From the NCBI RefSeq assembly GCF_028748105.1, contig NZ_CP118168.1, positions 1,240,001 through 1,304,000 of the forward strand: a DNA stretch of 64,000 bases, given 5' to 3'. This document shows positions 25,000 to 35,100 of this stretch, in pieces. Made by a program: the position numbers and the translations under genes. The notes below the pieces were generated by a model. The model had not been told where the DNA came from, did not search any database, and was given only the letters and a program-made list of their open reading frames with translations. This DNA is from Entomospira nematocerorum. GTDB lineage: Bacteria; Spirochaetota; Spirochaetia; WRBN01. Each line of letters starts with the position of its first letter. Position 1 is the stretch's first letter.

Positions 25000-25893
25000 C
25001 TATAAACCTGACCAATAATTTTCTTCATCTAAATATCGCACACTATTAAGTGCCGCAATCTGACCCTGACCCATAGCACGCATCAACTGCCAGGGTTTTC
25101 CGGTGCAATCGCCAGCGGCGAAGATTCCTCTAATGTTTGTTCTCATATCTGCATCAACATGGATAGAATCATTCTCTGCCTCAATACCAGGTACGAGGTA
25201 AGAAGGGCCAGCAGCATCCTTAATAATAAATAATGCTGCACCTTCTATTTGGGTACCATCAAACATCTCTACTGCTGTAAATTTTCCATTTTCACTGAGA
25301 ATCTTTACTGGCTTTCCTCTCATTTGTGTACAATTAGACGCAGAAACCGTCCCTTTAACCTTTGCACTAGCAATGAAAACAACCTCTGATGCTACTTCAC
25401 ATAAATACTCTGCTTCATGCACTGCATCTTCAGTTGTACCAAAGATAACAACTTTTTTTCCCTTATAAAACATTCCATCACATGTTGCACAATAGCTGAC
25501 ACCACCTTGTCCCAACAACTCAGATTCTCCAGGAATCAAATTATTACGAATAATGCCTGCCGCAATAATAACTGATCGTACAATATAATCACCATTACGA
25601 CAAGCAACAACATGCTTCTCATCAAAGACATTTGTATACACCTGTCTTACACGATCATCCACAATACGGATATCCATCGCTTCTAAATGGTTCTTCCAAG
25701 CCTTATTGAGATCACTACCCTTGATATTTGGAAAACCCAATAGGTTATCAATTAAAACGCTCACTTCTACTTGATGACTCAATTGAGGATATCCCAGCAA
25801 TATAAAACGCTTATTTCGAATTTTTAAATTAATTGCAGCAGCTAATCCTGCTGGCCCACTCCCTATAACAGCAATATCAAAATTATCTATCAT
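25000..25893 (-). CDS. Thioredoxin reductase-like flavoprotein without recognisable NADPH motifs
   Basis: 297 residues, two nested dinucleotide-fold domains. The FAD part is normal: IAVIGSGPAGLAAAINL at the start and GIFAAGDCTGKPWQ near the end. The redox pair is CATC at about 135-138, as in TrxB. The second domain lacks the NADPH motifs: where TrxB has GGGxxA, this has GTTEDA (about 152-157), and the 2'-phosphate motif HRRxxxR is replaced by ASAKVKG. Electrons may come from NADH, ferredoxin or another donor, as known for ferredoxin-type flavin thioredoxin reductases. Start taken at ATG 25893 because the FAD motif follows closely; a TTG at 25905 is better placed relative to GGAG. Confidence 0.85.
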   Translation of the reverse strand: MIDNFDIAVIGSGPAGLAAAINLKIRNKRFILLGYPQLSHQVEVSVLIDNLLGFPNIKGSDLNKAWKNHLEAMDIRIVDDRVRQVYTNVFDEKHVVACRNGDYIVRSVIIAAGIIRNNLIPGESELLGQGGVSYCATCDGMFYKGKKVVIFGTTEDAVHEAEYLCEVASEVVFIASAKVKGTVSASNCTQMRGKPVKILSENGKFTAVEMFDGTQIEGAALFIIKDAAGPSYLVPGIEAENDSIHVDADMRTNIRGIFAAGDCTGKPWQLMRAMGQGQIAALNSVRYLDEENYWSGL

Positions 25894-25912
25894 TGTATTT
25901 TGTGTCAATTTA

Positions 25913-26497
25913 CTACTTCTCCTTATATGCCCACAAGTCAATAGGGCGGCCGATATATACTCCTTCATGTAAAAAATCTATGCGTTCACCATTAATATGA
26001 ATTTGAAGATATCGTACCATACTGACAGAAGCTACAGTTCGTAAAATTTGCTCTAATTGCCCTATATATCCCTGACTTCCCCATGTATTAAACTGAAATT
26101 CCTCTGAAAAGTCAATAAATAATACATCTCCATTAATATACATATTTATTATAGATACATTTTGAGGAATAAATGTCACTACATGTGAATCTTGTGCCTT
26201 TTCCCATTTTAATAGAGTTTCTAACAGCTTTTGTAAACCTTCAAGATTATGTGGAACACGCATCTTTGTTGTTTGTGGTATAACTCCGCCAGCCTCGTCT
26301 AATACGAAAAGATAATATAACCCATTCACAGAAGGTGCAGATTTCATTACTCTCTCTACAGTCGTGTGACTCATATCTGTCGCAGGAATAACCTTGGTCT
26401 TAACACGAATCACTCCGGCAAGTCCAGTAATGATAATTAACGAAATCATTATAGCAAGGATTACTCTATATCCCAGTGTTGTTAATTTTTCTTGCAT
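25913..26497 (-). CDS. GerMN domain protein, membrane-anchored
   Basis: 194 residues. One N-terminal membrane helix (about 10-30) is followed by a linker and a GerMN-type domain (about 60-185) with PHNLEGLQKLLETLLKW, then NGDVLFIDFSEEF and RTVASVSMVRYLQIHINGE. Such domains occur in spore germination protein GerM and in the lipoprotein LpqB, generally facing the cell-envelope space. No spore role is implied here. It lies 19 bases upstream of the flavoprotein gene and probably starts that operon. Confidence 0.8.
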   Translation of the reverse strand: MQEKLTTLGYRVILAIMISLIIITGLAGVIRVKTKVIPATDMSHTTVERVMKSAPSVNGLYYLFVLDEAGGVIPQTTKMRVPHNLEGLQKLLETLLKWEKAQDSHVVTFIPQNVSIINMYINGDVLFIDFSEEFQFNTWGSQGYIGQLEQILRTVASVSMVRYLQIHINGERIDFLHEGVYIGRPIDLWAYKEK

Positions 26498-26704
26498 ACA
26501 ATCCCATCCAAGCCATTCTATAGAAGATTTACACAGTTATCTTGTAACCATTATTTATACAATAAATATAGATATATTTTAGTTATGATCCTACTTTGTC
26601 TTATACATCTGTACCATGCTATATCCAAAGTTATACTAGCATTATATGTAAAATTTATCTTTTTGTCAAAAATATGCTAAACAAAGCCTCCAAACTGATC
26701 AAAA

Positions 26705-26729
26705 AAGGCTAGAGATTCTATCTAGCCTT
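26705..26729 (-). terminator. Terminator of the first Bmp-like gene
   Basis: Perfect 9-bp stem AAGGCTAGA (26705-26713) with TCTAGCCTT (26721-26729), seven-base loop, then TTTTTT on the minus strand. It lies 27 bases after the gene. Confidence 0.88.
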
Positions 26730-26756
26730 CTCCGTATACACGTAAGGAACTGCCTT

Positions 26757-27845
26757 TTATGATAAAGTAAGTCCAGGTGGAATCAATCCAGCATCCTGAG
26801 TAGCTTGATAGGTATCAAAGACAGTCAACTCTCCAGCTCGAATTCGATCAGCAATCATATGCGTCTGTTCTACGACCAATGGACTTAAAGCTGGATTACG
26901 CTCTGAAAACGAAACTCCCTCTTCCAAGAGTCCGTAATGAAAAGTTCCTCCTGTAAAATTACCTTGATCAAGATCTCTCAATGTGTCAATGACTGCCTTA
27001 TCCACGAGTTTAATCATACTTGTTAAAACAGCACTATCCCCACTAGCATTATAGATTCCATCCTCATGTTGATCAGAATCCACCCCTATAGCCCATACAT
27101 TTTTTCCAGCCATGCGTTGCTCTTTCGCCTCTGCAATCACACCATTACCGGTTTCTCCAGCAGCGCTGAATATAGCATAAAATCCATTATTAAACCACGC
27201 TTTTGCTTTTGTCTTTCCACGATCGGGTGAGCCCCAACTTTCAGCATAGTAGTCTTCAATAACAGCATTAGGCAAGATACTTAAAATTCCTTGGATATAC
27301 CCTAGTTCAAAGCGTGTAATGACATCGCCTTGCAATCCACCGACAAAACCAAACTTAGGATTCTCTATTCCATCCTCCATGGCCTGAAGAGCAACCGCTG
27401 CGCCCACTAAAAAAGCACCTTCATGCTCCTTAAATAAGACAGCTCTAACATTATCAAGATCACCATTCGCCCCGTCAATAAGGAAATAGTATTGATCTGG
27501 ATACATACTTCCTGCACGCTGAATAGCATCCTCAAAGGTAAAACCAGTGCCCATTACTACTCGAGGATGTTCATCTGTAGCAATATTAATGGCATCCATA
27601 ATTTGATCTAAAGACCCGGCACGTACATTTTCATAATGTGTGCTACGCTGCTTTGTTGACTCGGGAGTATCACCAAAGTAGTGTGTAATTCCACGCCAAG
27701 CAGAAGCATTAAAGGATTTATCAGTGATACCAGATCCCTCTGTAACTAAAATAATATCCACACGATTTTTCATATCTGCCTGCTTATTACATGAACCTAT
27801 ACCGACAAGTGCCAATAACAGTAGTCCCCTCAGAATTATCTTCAT
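26757..27845 (-). CDS. Bmp/PnrA family substrate-binding lipoprotein, copy 1
   Basis: 362 residues. A signal peptide with lipobox GIGSC makes it a lipoprotein. The mature part matches the BMP/TmpC (PnrA) family: LVTEGSGITDKSFNASAWRG, VMGTGFTFEDAIQRAG, GFVGGLQGDVITRFELGY and NVWAIGVDSDQ. In Treponema PnrA, and BMP-type proteins generally, such proteins bind purine nucleosides for an ABC importer; no importer genes are present here. It is a tandem paralogue of the next gene, very similar throughout. Start chosen at ATG 27845, seven bases after AGGAG; an ATG two codons upstream is too close. Confidence 0.93.
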   Translation of the reverse strand: MKIILRGLLLLALVGIGSCNKQADMKNRVDIILVTEGSGITDKSFNASAWRGITHYFGDTPESTKQRSTHYENVRAGSLDQIMDAINIATDEHPRVVMGTGFTFEDAIQRAGSMYPDQYYFLIDGANGDLDNVRAVLFKEHEGAFLVGAAVALQAMEDGIENPKFGFVGGLQGDVITRFELGYIQGILSILPNAVIEDYYAESWGSPDRGKTKAKAWFNNGFYAIFSAAGETGNGVIAEAKEQRMAGKNVWAIGVDSDQHEDGIYNASGDSAVLTSMIKLVDKAVIDTLRDLDQGNFTGGTFHYGLLEEGVSFSERNPALSPLVVEQTHMIADRIRAGELTVFDTYQATQDAGLIPPGLTLS

Positions 27846-27889
27846 GATCATACTCCTCTCTTATAACGTCTATATCTATTTCTCTATGC

Positions 27890-27918
27890 ATTATATGCAA
27901 TATCTATATTTTTGTCAA
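27890..27918 (-). promoter_or_regulatory. Consensus promoter of Bmp copy 1
   Basis: TTGACA (27918-27913), exactly 17 bases, TATAAT (27895-27890) on the minus strand: both hexamers perfect. Confidence 0.88.
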
Positions 27919-27963
27919 AAACAAAATACCATTTTTATAACATCCGTGGCGATGGTATAAAAA

Positions 27964-27986
27964 AACTAGCGAAAATATCGCTAGTT
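27964..27986 (-). terminator. Terminator of Bmp copy 2
   Basis: Perfect 9-bp stem AACTAGCGA (27964-27972) with TCGCTAGTT (27978-27986), five-base loop, seven T following on the minus strand. It separates the two paralogues. Confidence 0.92.
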
Positions 27987-28026
27987 ATCTAACAATGAGT
28001 TCTACAAAATTAGTACACGTTTATAC

Positions 28027-29121
28027 CTAAGAAAGTGTTAATCCACTAGGAATTAAACCTGCATTGTTGACCTCGGCGTACGTCTCCAATACAACAATCT
28101 CTCCAAGTCGAATACGCTCAGCAATTGCGTGAGTCTGAGCAATAACAGATGGACTTAATGCAGGATTACGCTCAGAAAAAGCAACACCTTCCTCCAAAAG
28201 ACCATAATGAAAAGTTCCGCCAGTGAATAAATCATTATCTAAATCATGAAGAGTATCGCTCACAGCATTTTCTACTAACTTAATCATACTGGTCAATACA
28301 GCACTTTCACCAGTAGCAACAAGATAAATACCATCCTCATACTGATCGGAATCCACACCAATAGCCCATACATTCTTGCCGGCCATGCGCTGTTCTTTAG
28401 CTTCAGCAATCACGCCACTACCGGTCGCTCCAGCTGCACTAAAGATTGCGTAAAACCCATTATTAAACCACGCTTTGGCCTTTGTTTTACCACGATCAGC
28501 GGCACTCCAGCTCTCAGCATAATAGTCTTCAATCACAGCATCAGGAAGAATACTTTTTACGCCTTGAATATATCCTAACTCAAAACGAGTAATAACATCA
28601 CCTTGTAATCCACCGACAAAACCAAATTTAGGATTCTCTACGCCATCTTCGATTGCCTGCAAGGCAGCAACAACACCCACTAAAAAAGCACCCTCATGCT
28701 CTTTAAAAAGAACAGCACGAATATTTTCAAAGTCACCGTGTGGAGCATCAATCAAAAGAAATTTTTGATCTGGGTGAACAACGGCTACACGCTGCATCGG
28801 CTCTTCAAATGTAAACCCTGTTCCCATAACGAGACGAGGATTTTCATCTACCGCAATATTTATATTATTAAAAATTTGATCTTGCGTAACGGCATTGATA
28901 TATTCATAGCGCGTACCACGATGTTTGGTGGACTCTGGGGTATCCCCAAAGTATCCGGTAATACCTCGCCAAGCAGAGGCATTAAACGACTTATCCTCAA
29001 TACCTGCGCCCTCCGTTACCAGCATAATCTCGAGCTGTGATGCCTCTTGTCCACCCTTATTCACACATGATACTGTAATCATGGCAGCCATCAAGGCTAA
29101 TCCTTTCACTAATCTTTTCAT
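28027..29121 (-). CDS. Bmp/PnrA family substrate-binding lipoprotein, copy 2
   Basis: 364 residues, lipobox TVSC after a short signal peptide. It shares nearly the whole sequence of copy 1, including GFVGGLQGDVITRFELGY, AESW and GTFHYGLLEEGV. Differences cluster at the N-terminus and in the ligand-cleft segments (VVHPDQKFLLIDAPHGDFEN against SMYPDQYYFLIDGANGDLDN). The two may thus bind different nucleosides (inference). Ribosome site GGGAAAGGGG. It has its own perfect promoter and terminator and is therefore transcribed separately from copy 1. Confidence 0.93.
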   Translation of the reverse strand: MKRLVKGLALMAAMITVSCVNKGGQEASQLEIMLVTEGAGIEDKSFNASAWRGITGYFGDTPESTKHRGTRYEYINAVTQDQIFNNINIAVDENPRLVMGTGFTFEEPMQRVAVVHPDQKFLLIDAPHGDFENIRAVLFKEHEGAFLVGVVAALQAIEDGVENPKFGFVGGLQGDVITRFELGYIQGVKSILPDAVIEDYYAESWSAADRGKTKAKAWFNNGFYAIFSAAGATGSGVIAEAKEQRMAGKNVWAIGVDSDQYEDGIYLVATGESAVLTSMIKLVENAVSDTLHDLDNDLFTGGTFHYGLLEEGVAFSERNPALSPSVIAQTHAIAERIRLGEIVVLETYAEVNNAGLIPSGLTLS

Positions 29122-29175
29122 ACCTACCCCTTTCCCTCTCTTTCATGAGCATATTTTATATAAAAATAAAAAATA

Positions 29176-29204
29176 ATTATAGCATAATCCCTATTATTTG
29201 TCAA
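29176..29204 (-). promoter_or_regulatory. Consensus promoter of Bmp copy 2
   Basis: TTGACA (29204-29199), 17 bases, TATAAT (29181-29176), with TGC before the -10 (extended -10). A complete consensus, on the minus strand. Confidence 0.9.
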
Positions 29205-29549
29205 AATAATAACTAGTTTTTTGATACACTTCATTAGTATACTGTAAATCATAATTTTATATTAAATTGCATTATATCATTGTTTTTATTCTTTAATTAT
29301 GTTATAAATAAATTATTAATATAAATATGAAAAATATTATAATAATAATTTATAACTTCGCCAATATTTTACTTATAATCTATTATTTCATAATATATTC
29401 ATATCTTTATTATACTATCATACCTAGGTTAAGTTGATTTATAATAGATGACTACTATTTTTTTATCAAAAAAAATAGTATATTGTATCATAATCTTATA
29501 TGAAATATTGGTATAGACTTGTCTTTTGATCAATTTATTACTTATATAG

Positions 29550-29578
29550 TTGTTAGCACAAAAAGAATTTATTATATT
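29550..29578 (+). promoter_or_regulatory. Promoter of the tripartite efflux operon
   Basis: TTGTTA (29550-29555), 17 bases, TATATT (29573-29578), 49 bases before the TolC-like gene. Confidence 0.55.
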
Positions 29579-29627
29579 TTAACAAAGATTTCATTATAAT
29601 TTTTATAAGTAAAGGCAGAAAATAAAC

Positions 29628-30983
29628 ATGAACAAATCTTTATGGTTAACTCTCGCATTATTTTGTTTTGCTCCAACTCTGAGTTCTATCTTTGCACAAA
29701 CAAGTGGAGCTCTTTATGTTGACGAGGCGATGATTGAGACACTCATTGTCTCTAATAATGTTAACTTTAAGGCAATTCAAACTCAGTATGAGCAAGCAAA
29801 ACGTGCCCGCAATAATATGTGGAATGAGTTTCTTCCTCAAATATCAGTGGGAGTCGCCTCCAATCGTGTTTATGGGCCAGAAGGGTTGCTTGCTCATGGA
29901 AACATCTCAGGAGGTTGGGTTAATGGCGTATCCTTTGGAGCAAGACTAGACTTAACCTCATGGGTATGGATGGGAATGCTCAAAACACAATATGAATATG
30001 AAGCCGGAGAACTGAGCTATGCCCATGCTAAGCAACAACTTATATCCAATGGTCTCATTGCCTTTTATGGAATAATACTGGAGAGGGATAGTTTACAACT
30101 ACGTGCAGATGGCGTAAGAATTTCTCAGGAGGCATATGAGCAAAGCTTGAATCGCTTTAATAATGGTGTGGCTCAACAACTAGAAATGTTAAATGCTGAA
30201 GTCAGTTATCAAAATCAGAACAATCAGTATGAACAAGCAAAAATTAGCTTTGAACAATCACTTTTATCATTTAAACAATTATTGGGTATTCCCCTAGATC
30301 AAGACATTATTTTGGTTGGTAATATCAATATTGAAACGTATCGCTTTGACATAGATCAAACATTGAATGCATTTTCTGGACAAAATTTAGCTTTACAACA
30401 AGCCCTTAAACAACAAATTGCAAATGAATGGAATTTATGGTTCAATCATGCCAGTGCAACCTTTCGTCCTTTTGTTTCATTAGACTATAGCGCACAATAC
30501 ACTAGTAATCCCGTATCTCACATGGTGCCCAATGCTTCTAAAGCACGTAATAGCTTTTCTCTGACACTTGGCTTTTCTATTCAATTAGATGCATTCTTAC
30601 CTTGGAGTAAAACCGGTTTATCTCTATGGCAAGCACGTGATGGATTCAAGATTCAAGCAATGAAAAATGAGGATCAGGCTATTACAAATGAACGAGAGAT
30701 TATTGCATCTACAGAGAAGATCAATAATATTGTCTCTCGCCTCGCTATCCTAGAAAATGCAGCAAGAGTAAGCGCACGTGCCTTAGAATTAACTAGAATC
30801 AGCTTTGAGCAGGGTATGAGTACACAATTGGAGTTAGATCAAGCTCTTATCCGCTGGAATGAAGCACAATTAAACCTTGTCTCAGCTAAATTTGATTACT
30901 TTCGTGCCCTACAAGAACTCAGCATTACAACAGGTCAAAGTCCTTCATCTTTGATGAATTTCGCTAGAACAAATAACCAGTAA
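29628..30983 (+). CDS. TolC-family outer-membrane efflux channel
   Basis: 451 residues with a signal peptide ending SIFAQ. It has the family's two alpha-helical repeats: one near LEMLNAEVSYQNQNNQYEQA, the other near SFEQGMSTQLELDQALIRWN, each with the NxQxxYE/LxLxxA pattern. As a trimer it would form the outer-membrane duct of a drug exporter. First gene of an operon with adaptor, RND pump and PII-like protein. It is the only TolC homologue in the window, so it may also serve the pump at 606-4760. Confidence 0.93.
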   Translation: MNKSLWLTLALFCFAPTLSSIFAQTSGALYVDEAMIETLIVSNNVNFKAIQTQYEQAKRARNNMWNEFLPQISVGVASNRVYGPEGLLAHGNISGGWVNGVSFGARLDLTSWVWMGMLKTQYEYEAGELSYAHAKQQLISNGLIAFYGIILERDSLQLRADGVRISQEAYEQSLNRFNNGVAQQLEMLNAEVSYQNQNNQYEQAKISFEQSLLSFKQLLGIPLDQDIILVGNINIETYRFDIDQTLNAFSGQNLALQQALKQQIANEWNLWFNHASATFRPFVSLDYSAQYTSNPVSHMVPNASKARNSFSLTLGFSIQLDAFLPWSKTGLSLWQARDGFKIQAMKNEDQAITNEREIIASTEKINNIVSRLAILENAARVSARALELTRISFEQGMSTQLELDQALIRWNEAQLNLVSAKFDYFRALQELSITTGQSPSSLMNFARTNNQ

Positions 30984-31005
30984 TCCAACAAAGGAGTCAT
31001 AAAGT

Positions 31006-32145
31006 ATGATAAATGAACATTATAACAGCACAATAGATCCCAAATCATTTCGTAAGCGTAAAAAGCCGGTTAAGCTGATTGTGCTACTCTTTGCCATTGC
31101 TCTCATACTCATTTTCAGTATCATAGGCATTGTCAAGTGGATAGCTAATAATCGCATACAGGAAGTTGAAGTACGTGTTTACTCTGTTGCTGCACAAGTC
31201 CTCGCGCGCCAAAATCTCGTTGATTACTTTAAGATAAACGGAGACGTTATTGCTAGTAATCTAGTAAACGTCTTTCCGGATGTACAACTAGGACGGCTTA
31301 GCTCTTACACTGTAAAAGTAGGTCAATACGTTAATAAAAATCAAATTATTGGCTATATTGACCCAAGTCAACCGGGTGTTTACTTTGCCCCTAATCCAAT
31401 TCGTAGTCCTATTGCAGGTACAATTGCATCACTTCCAGTTGATATTGGAGCACGTGTGGTATCCTCTAGTGTATTAGCACAAATTGGAAATCTTAACTCT
31501 CTGCATATTGAGGCATTTGTTCCTGAACGCTTGTTAAATCGTCTACAGCTTGGTACAAATGTTAACATTATTATGCCCGCATATCCAAATTTACCAGTGG
31601 CTGGCACGGTCTCTGAGGTTGCACCAGCTGTGGACGTCAATAGTCGTACAGTTATGATTCGTATCTCTATCAAAGATATTCCCCCTCAGATGCGATCTGG
31701 TATGTTTGTGGAATTAAACATCGAATCTAATACATACGAAGATGTTCTTGTTGTTCCAGAGCGTTCTATCATTACCCGTGGTGGAAGACACTATCTCTTC
31801 ACAGTAGCCAAAAGCGAAGCAGAAGCACGAAATCGTGGATATGATCCTATGCGAACACAACAATTGGATACACAAAATACTCCGAGTCTTAAAAAGAAAA
31901 ATGCAGATTTTTCTCTCAAAAATGCACTCATCAAACCTGAAATCATCTATAAGGAGAGTGCACCTATCTCAGGATGGGCAACACTAATCCCTGTAGAATT
32001 AGGATTTCGTATCGATGGGAAAGTCATCGTGACGGGCGGAGATGTAGCTGAAGATGATCATATTATTGTCTCAGGTCAATCTGAACTCAATAACGCTTCT
32101 CCTGTGAATATTATTGCACAAAACGAGATGACAAAAGAAGATTAA
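31006..32145 (+). CDS. RND efflux periplasmic adaptor, hairpin-less
   Basis: 379 residues with an N-terminal membrane helix (about 23-45) instead of a cleaved signal. The lipoyl halves (LSSYTVKVGQYVNKNQIIGY and IRSPIAGTIASLPVDIGARV) are only about 20 residues apart, so there is no alpha-hairpin, as in Borrelia BesA. A beta-barrel domain (LHIEAFVPERLLNRLQLG) and a membrane-proximal domain (VLVVPERSIITRGGRHYLFT) follow. A 40-residue insert rich in Lys/Asn (about 285-310) breaks the last domain. The ribosome site is AAAGGAG. Confidence 0.9.
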   Translation: MINEHYNSTIDPKSFRKRKKPVKLIVLLFAIALILIFSIIGIVKWIANNRIQEVEVRVYSVAAQVLARQNLVDYFKINGDVIASNLVNVFPDVQLGRLSSYTVKVGQYVNKNQIIGYIDPSQPGVYFAPNPIRSPIAGTIASLPVDIGARVVSSSVLAQIGNLNSLHIEAFVPERLLNRLQLGTNVNIIMPAYPNLPVAGTVSEVAPAVDVNSRTVMIRISIKDIPPQMRSGMFVELNIESNTYEDVLVVPERSIITRGGRHYLFTVAKSEAEARNRGYDPMRTQQLDTQNTPSLKKKNADFSLKNALIKPEIIYKESAPISGWATLIPVELGFRIDGKVIVTGGDVAEDDHIIVSGQSELNNASPVNIIAQNEMTKED

Positions 32146-32163
32146 GTAAAGAGGTACAAACAT

Positions 32164-35100
32164 ATGAGTATGGTGAAAACCTTAATCAACAAGCCGGTAA
32201 GCGTTGTGGTCTTATCAAGCTTGGTTCTTATTATCTCCCTATTTATGCTCACGCTCATTCCACAGGAACTGACACCAGAGATGGATTTTCCAACTATCTC
32301 CGTTATCACAAGATACATTGGTGCAGGACCTGAAGAAGTAGAGAGTGGTATTACCGAAATTCTAGAGAGTGCTTTTCTAAGTATTTCTGGAGTCACAGAG
32401 ATTACAAGTACCAGCAGTGAAAATGTCTCACGCGTCAGTATTAACTTTGATTGGGATAGAGATCTCGATGCAGCCACTAATGATATTCGCGATAAGATTG
32501 ACCTCGTACGAAACAGTCTACCCGAAGATGCTGATAACCCTGTTATCTTCCGTCTCAATATTAATACAATGATCCCAGTTATTAGTATGCGGTTATCTGG
32601 ACTAGATATGAGCGGTGAAGAACTCAAGGCCATTGCAGAGGACTCTGTTGTGCCATATATTGAGCAATTAAATGGTGTTGCATCTGTCGACCTCTTTGGT
32701 GGACGGGAGCGCCAAGTACGCGTAGAAGTTATTCAAAATAGACTAGAAGCCTATAATATTACGATGAGTGAAGTTGCACAGGTTCTTACTGCACAAAACA
32801 TCCAAATCAGTGCTGGTAGTATCGATATGGAAGCCTCTCGACTTCTTCTGAGAACAGCCGGAGAATTTTCCAATCTACAAGATATTGAAGATGTCGTAGT
32901 TGCATACCGTCCATTACTCTTCACCCCAGCAACCACCATCCAGGGTAGTTCATGGGCTAGTATTAATACCAGCGTTTCTGGTAATGGTGGTACACGTATG
33001 ATTCCCGTACGTATTCGTGATATAGCAGATGTACACTATGGATTTGCTGATGCAGTCACTTACTCTGCAGTTAACGGTGAACCCGCATTAATTCTCAATA
33101 TCACGCGTCAATCTGGGAGTAATGCTGTTGATATTGCACGTTTATTGCGTAGTCAGATGCCAGTATTCAATGATAAGCTCCCTAATGGTTTAGAGCTGGA
33201 GATCCTCTATGATACGAGTCGTCTCACATCCAACTCAATTGCCCGGGTTGTAGAGTCAGCATTATCAGGGTTGGTTCTCATTATTATTGTTCTCTTAGTT
33301 TTTTTACGTAATGTCAAAAGTGCTTTAATCGTCAGTATAACCATGCCACTCTCCATATTCACAACGGTTATGTTTATGTATCTCTTTGACCTAACACTGA
33401 ACCTCATGAGTCTTACAGGTCTCACCTTAGGTGTGGGTATGATTGTAGACTCCTCTATTGTTATCATAGAAAATATTTATCGCTACCGAGAAAAAGGAGT
33501 TAAAGCAACCACGGCTGCCCATTTAGGTACCAGTGAAATGATTATGGCGATTACATCCAGTACCCTTACTACCGTAGCCGTATTCCTTCCTATGGTTATT
33601 TTCCAGCGTGAGCTAGAGATTGTTGGTGTTCTTTTTGGAGATCTTGCTTTTACAATCGTTATTGCACTCTTCTCTTCATTAGTATTCTCTGTTACTGTTG
33701 TGCCTGTTCTTGCAGGAACATTCTTAGCTATTGATACACCAAAACAAAAGCCTCTTAAAGGAATTATGGCTCGTGTTGATAAGGTCATGGAGAGATTTCT
33801 CAACTGGATGGATGCAAAGTATGCTCGCGGTATCGAATGGTCACTCAATCATAAGTTTATTGTTATCTTCGTCTCTTTTGGTGCTCTTGCGGCATCCATA
33901 ATGATCCTCCGATCACCACTCATTGGTACGGAATTAATGCCTAGCATGGATTCACAAACTGTGGAAGTAAGTTTTGAACTTCCTGTAGATAGCACTCTTG
34001 AGGCTACAGCTAGTATTGGACGAGACTTTACCAAGCGTATGAATGAAGCCTTTGATAGCCTAAATATTGGTACTGTTGTTAACTATTATATTCTTACTGT
34101 TGGTGGAAGCAGTCTGACAGGAGCAGGACAACCTAATTCAGGGACACTTACAATGGTTATGGATGATGAATTTCATAATCGTCCTTTGAGTTCTGATGCA
34201 GTGCAAGATGTTGCTAGACAGTTCTTTAACTACTATCCAGATGTCAATTTTAACTTTGGATCTCGTGGATTTGGTAGTGGAGCGGCATTTGAACTCAATA
34301 TCACAGGAAATGATCAAAACCAACTTCGCATCATATCAGAAGAAATTGCGACTATTCTTGAAGGCATACCCCAGATTAGAGAGCCTAATAGCGACCTTGA
34401 GGATGGTATTCCTGAAACAATTATTGTTCCAAATAGAGACATAATCGGAGCACTAGGTCTTACTATTGCAGGTATCGGTTCTGAAATTCGTACTAATATT
34501 AACGGTAATGCTGTTAGTGTCTATCGCGCAGATGGCGATGAAATTGATATTTATCTCGTTTTAAGAGAAGAAGATCGCCTCTCCATTCGAGATCTTGATC
34601 GTATCTATGTTAATAGTCGCATTACAGGAACACGCATGCCAGTATCTAATCTTGTCTCTATTGAGCAAGGAATTAGTCCAGTCAGTATCGTACGTAAGAA
34701 TCAAATTCGCCAGGCAACAGTAACAGCCAACGCTGCACTCCGTTCTGATGGCACACCATACCCTGCTGGACTTGTCTCTGCAGCTGCATGGCAGGCTATT
34801 AATCAAGAGTATGTTCCTGTCGATGGAATTATGCTACGTGAGGGTGGTGGTAATCAAGACTTTATTGATCTTATCCCAACGCTGATTGCTGTCGTTTTTG
34901 TCTCTATCATTCTAGTTTATGGTATCATGGCCAGTCAGTTTGAGAGTCTTAAAGATCCATTCATTATTATTTTGACAATCGCAACCATGCCTATTGGCCC
35001 TATTCTTATTTATGCAATTACACGACAGCCATTTAGTACCTTTAGTATTATTGGAATGATTATGCTCGTTGGAATTGTTGTCAACACGGGTATTATCCTA

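Larger units (their letters stand above)
29122..29627. other. 506-base AT-rich intergenic region
   Basis: Divergent region between Bmp copy 2 and the tripartite efflux operon. It holds the promoters listed separately. Between about 29205 and 29549 the sequence is almost entirely A and T, without a credible gene. The only structure seen is a 12-bp AT hairpin, TACTATTTTTTT (29453-29464) with AAAAAAATAGTA (29469-29480). Confidence 0.7.

Noticed and set aside
32142..32633. 163-codon frame antisense to the second RND pump
   Set aside because: Shadow of a strongly conserved coding region, rich in Ser, Arg and Ile; no ribosome site or domain.
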